Positions 62,390 to 64,000 of a stretch of DNA of 64,000 nucleotides are shown here, one piece after another. The DNA lies in assembly GCA_032622095.1 (NCBI GenBank), contig CP136069.1, forward strand, positions 4,822,976-4,886,975, in the 5' to 3' direction. Numbering within the stretch: position 1 is the first letter of the stretch; each line of letters starts with the position of its first letter. The stretch is from Siphonodentalium dalli (lineage: Eukaryota > Mollusca > Scaphopoda > Gadilida > Siphonodentaliidae). Made by a program: the position numbers and the translations under genes. The notes beneath the pieces are model-generated. The model was not told the origin of the DNA and searched no databases. It was given only the letters and a program-made list of their open reading frames with translations.

Positions 62390-62500
62390 TACATTAATGC
62401 CCTAAATAATCGACTCCTTAACCACAGTGGAATTATGGGTAATTTTTCAGGATTAAGTCGGAAATCTGGCTTGTTGGCATTCATCGGAAAGCTCTCACTC
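62390..62500. mobile_element. Half copy of the CAGTAATGCCC foldback MITE
   Basis: Left arm only (from 62,392, CATTAATGCCC), ending in 'ggaaagctctcact'. The second arm is absent. Confidence 0.8.
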
Positions 62501-63204
62501 TTATATCCGAACATAACGAGTTGGAGATCCTCTATATCGAGTGCAGCCATTATGAAAATATTTTAAAATAGACATGTTCTTGAATGTTTCATACAGACAC
62601 TGGATTTTTATCAAATCGATTGGATTATCCAAACGCCGTAAAATTTCCAACTTTAGAAAACATAACGGTACTTTTTCATGATAGCATCAGTTTGACCTAC
62701 AAGCATCATAGCCATTCAGCGTGACACTTAACAACCAGGGGTGAAAAATTAAAAATGTTGAACTGCATGCAACAAAACAAAGCTTTATGAGTCATTTTAC
62801 GGCACAAACATGTTATCAATAACACTATGCCTCATTACGGCACAAACATGTTATCAATAACACTAGGCCTCATTTTGAAAACTCAAATTCATTATGCGTG
62901 AAAATAACACCTGAAAGATCGGATAAAAGCAGAAATTTATGGTGATATATAGCATAGTTGTCATGGAAATCATGTAAAAATAGACTGACAAAACTGTTAG
63001 AATCTTGAGATCTCTCAGAGTAATAAAAATATATGTCCTCAATGGGGTGTGGTTATATATATCTTCATTAGCATGTGGATTGTGGATAGATATATCTTCA
63101 TTAGCATGTGGATTGTGGATAAAACTGAGATGTCGAGTTATATTTGGTAATATATTGATTCGAGAAAATGTTAAATCTTTGCGTGCCACAGCCAACCAAA
63201 TGGG

Positions 63205-63418
63205 CACGTAACCCTTTAGAGTGCCCCACATAGACTGCAACAGACGACACACAGTAGTGCATGCTTCCATCTGTGTGAGGCTCCCTGTGGGTTAAACTTT
63301 AAACTTTATATATCACCTCAGTTATTAACCCTTTAGAGAGCCCCACATAGACTGTAGCAGACCACACTCCATAGTGTATGCTTCCATCTGTGTGAGGCTC
63401 CCTGTGGGTTAAACAATA
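63205..63418. repeat. Tandem duplication of a TTAA-type repeat end
   Basis: Two units (about 63,210-63,295 and 63,329-63,415) read AACCCTTTAGAG, 'gccccacatagactg', 'tgcttccatctgtgtgaggc', 'tccctgtgggttaaac'. Related phrases occur at 13,050-13,120, 31,928-31,998 and 60,925-60,985. Confidence 0.75.
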
Positions 63419-63446
63419 AAATGTATATATTGCCTCGGTTATTATC

Positions 63447-63665
63447 CCTTTCAATACGGAAGCTGCGCTGGTGCAGCTTTAAAGATCCTGTGCCAGTGCA
63501 TACTCATATATGCGAGTCTCCCATAGGGAGCCTCACATATATAACAGAATGCACTGGCTTACAAGGTCAAGCTAAATATTGTTAGTCCAATGTATTCTCT
63601 TATATATGGGAGGCTCCCTATGGGAGACTCGCATATATAAGAGAATGCATTGCCACAGGGTTTTC
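63447..63665. mobile_element. TTAA-type element (CAATACGGAAG family), right end unclear
   Basis: CCCTTTCAATACGG with subterminal 'gctgcgctggtgcagc', then two hairpin cores (63,492-63,558 and 63,586-63,654) of the ctccc/gggag loop type in opposite orientation, then 'cacagggttttcgcaaa' as in the element at 59,740. The flanking TTAA has decayed to TTAT. Confidence 0.7.
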
Positions 63666-64000
63666 GCAAAAATTCAGGAACCCTGAACAGTTTCAACCAA
63701 GACGACTGTTTGAAAGTTAAAAATTTCTCGTTTTAGCTGCTATTATTAAGGAAAAATATCTTTACCCGACACTCAACCGATTCAGTAGCGAGCGGCTAAC
63801 ATTAATAAAGCAACCAGAAACATTTTTATGCAATGTAAAAGAGCGAAGTCTGCCAATAGTTGAGGTGAAACAAGTAGTTTTTTGTCATTAACTTTCGTGC
63901 CTCAACTGTAGTGTAACAAAGTAAGGCTTGATTTGTGTTTTGAAATTAAGTGTCATGTGCACAGGGGCTTGTCGTAAATTAAATGAGTAAAATATATTAA
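63666..64000. other. Window end, nothing recognised
   Basis: AT-rich sequence without supported ORF or repeat family. Confidence 0.4.

Noticed and set aside
1..64000. tRNA or rRNA genes
   Set aside because: No cloverleaf with TTCGANNC-type arms or rRNA-like conserved blocks was recognised by eye; a covariance-model scan would be the decisive test.

Overview
The window is eukaryotic, animal-type DNA: AT-rich, with GT-AG introns of up to 14 kb, one interrupted protein-coding gene, and dense mobile-element debris. The host gene is metazoan. The mix of foldback MITEs, a DIRS-like element, a Crypton-like recombinase remnant and APE-RT LINE debris suggests a marine invertebrate, perhaps a lophotrochozoan. 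The species cannot be named from the sequence alone.

Positions 1-35,000 (+ strand) hold the last eight exons of a kynurenine/glutamine aminotransferase of the KYAT3 (CCBL2) type. They encode 301 residues, and every exon joins in phase. The N-terminal exons lie upstream of the window. Its introns carry tandem repeats, two large GC-rich-ended TA elements, hAT-like 8-bp-TSD foldback elements, TA-flanked foldback MITEs, TTAA-flanked elements, a hAT fragment, a complete DIRS-like retrotransposon (about 24.2-29.0 kb) and a Crypton-like tyrosine recombinase remnant.

Positions 35,000-40,200 are intergenic: a diverged segmental duplication, TTAA elements, and an inverted duplication around 37.1-38.1 kb. 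At 40.3-44.5 kb lies a two-exon gene for a large DDE-transposase-like protein (DDK / TDGGPDHR / N..ER, C-terminal zinc clusters), broken by one single-base frameshift. At 46.4-51.9 kb (- strand) is a dead APE-RT LINE, split by a 2.2-kb pogo/Tigger-like insertion with a TA target duplication. From 52 to 64 kb there are only repeats: TTAA and hAT-like elements, foldback MITEs, and satellites of 22, 40 and 62 bp.

The most striking observation is a TA-flanked hairpin MITE at 27,295-27,507 inside the DIRS-like element. Relative to its sister copies about 51 adenines have become G, on the + strand of BOTH hairpin arms, with almost no T-to-C change. The flanks are normal and the DIRS inverted terminal repeats are almost identical. 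This is what ADAR hyper-editing of a hairpin in the retrotransposon RNA, followed by reverse transcription and integration, would leave behind. Second is a recurrent 69-bp hairpin core shared by several TTAA-flanked families with otherwise different ends. Its stem and loop-proximal pairs covary and it keeps one asymmetric mismatch.
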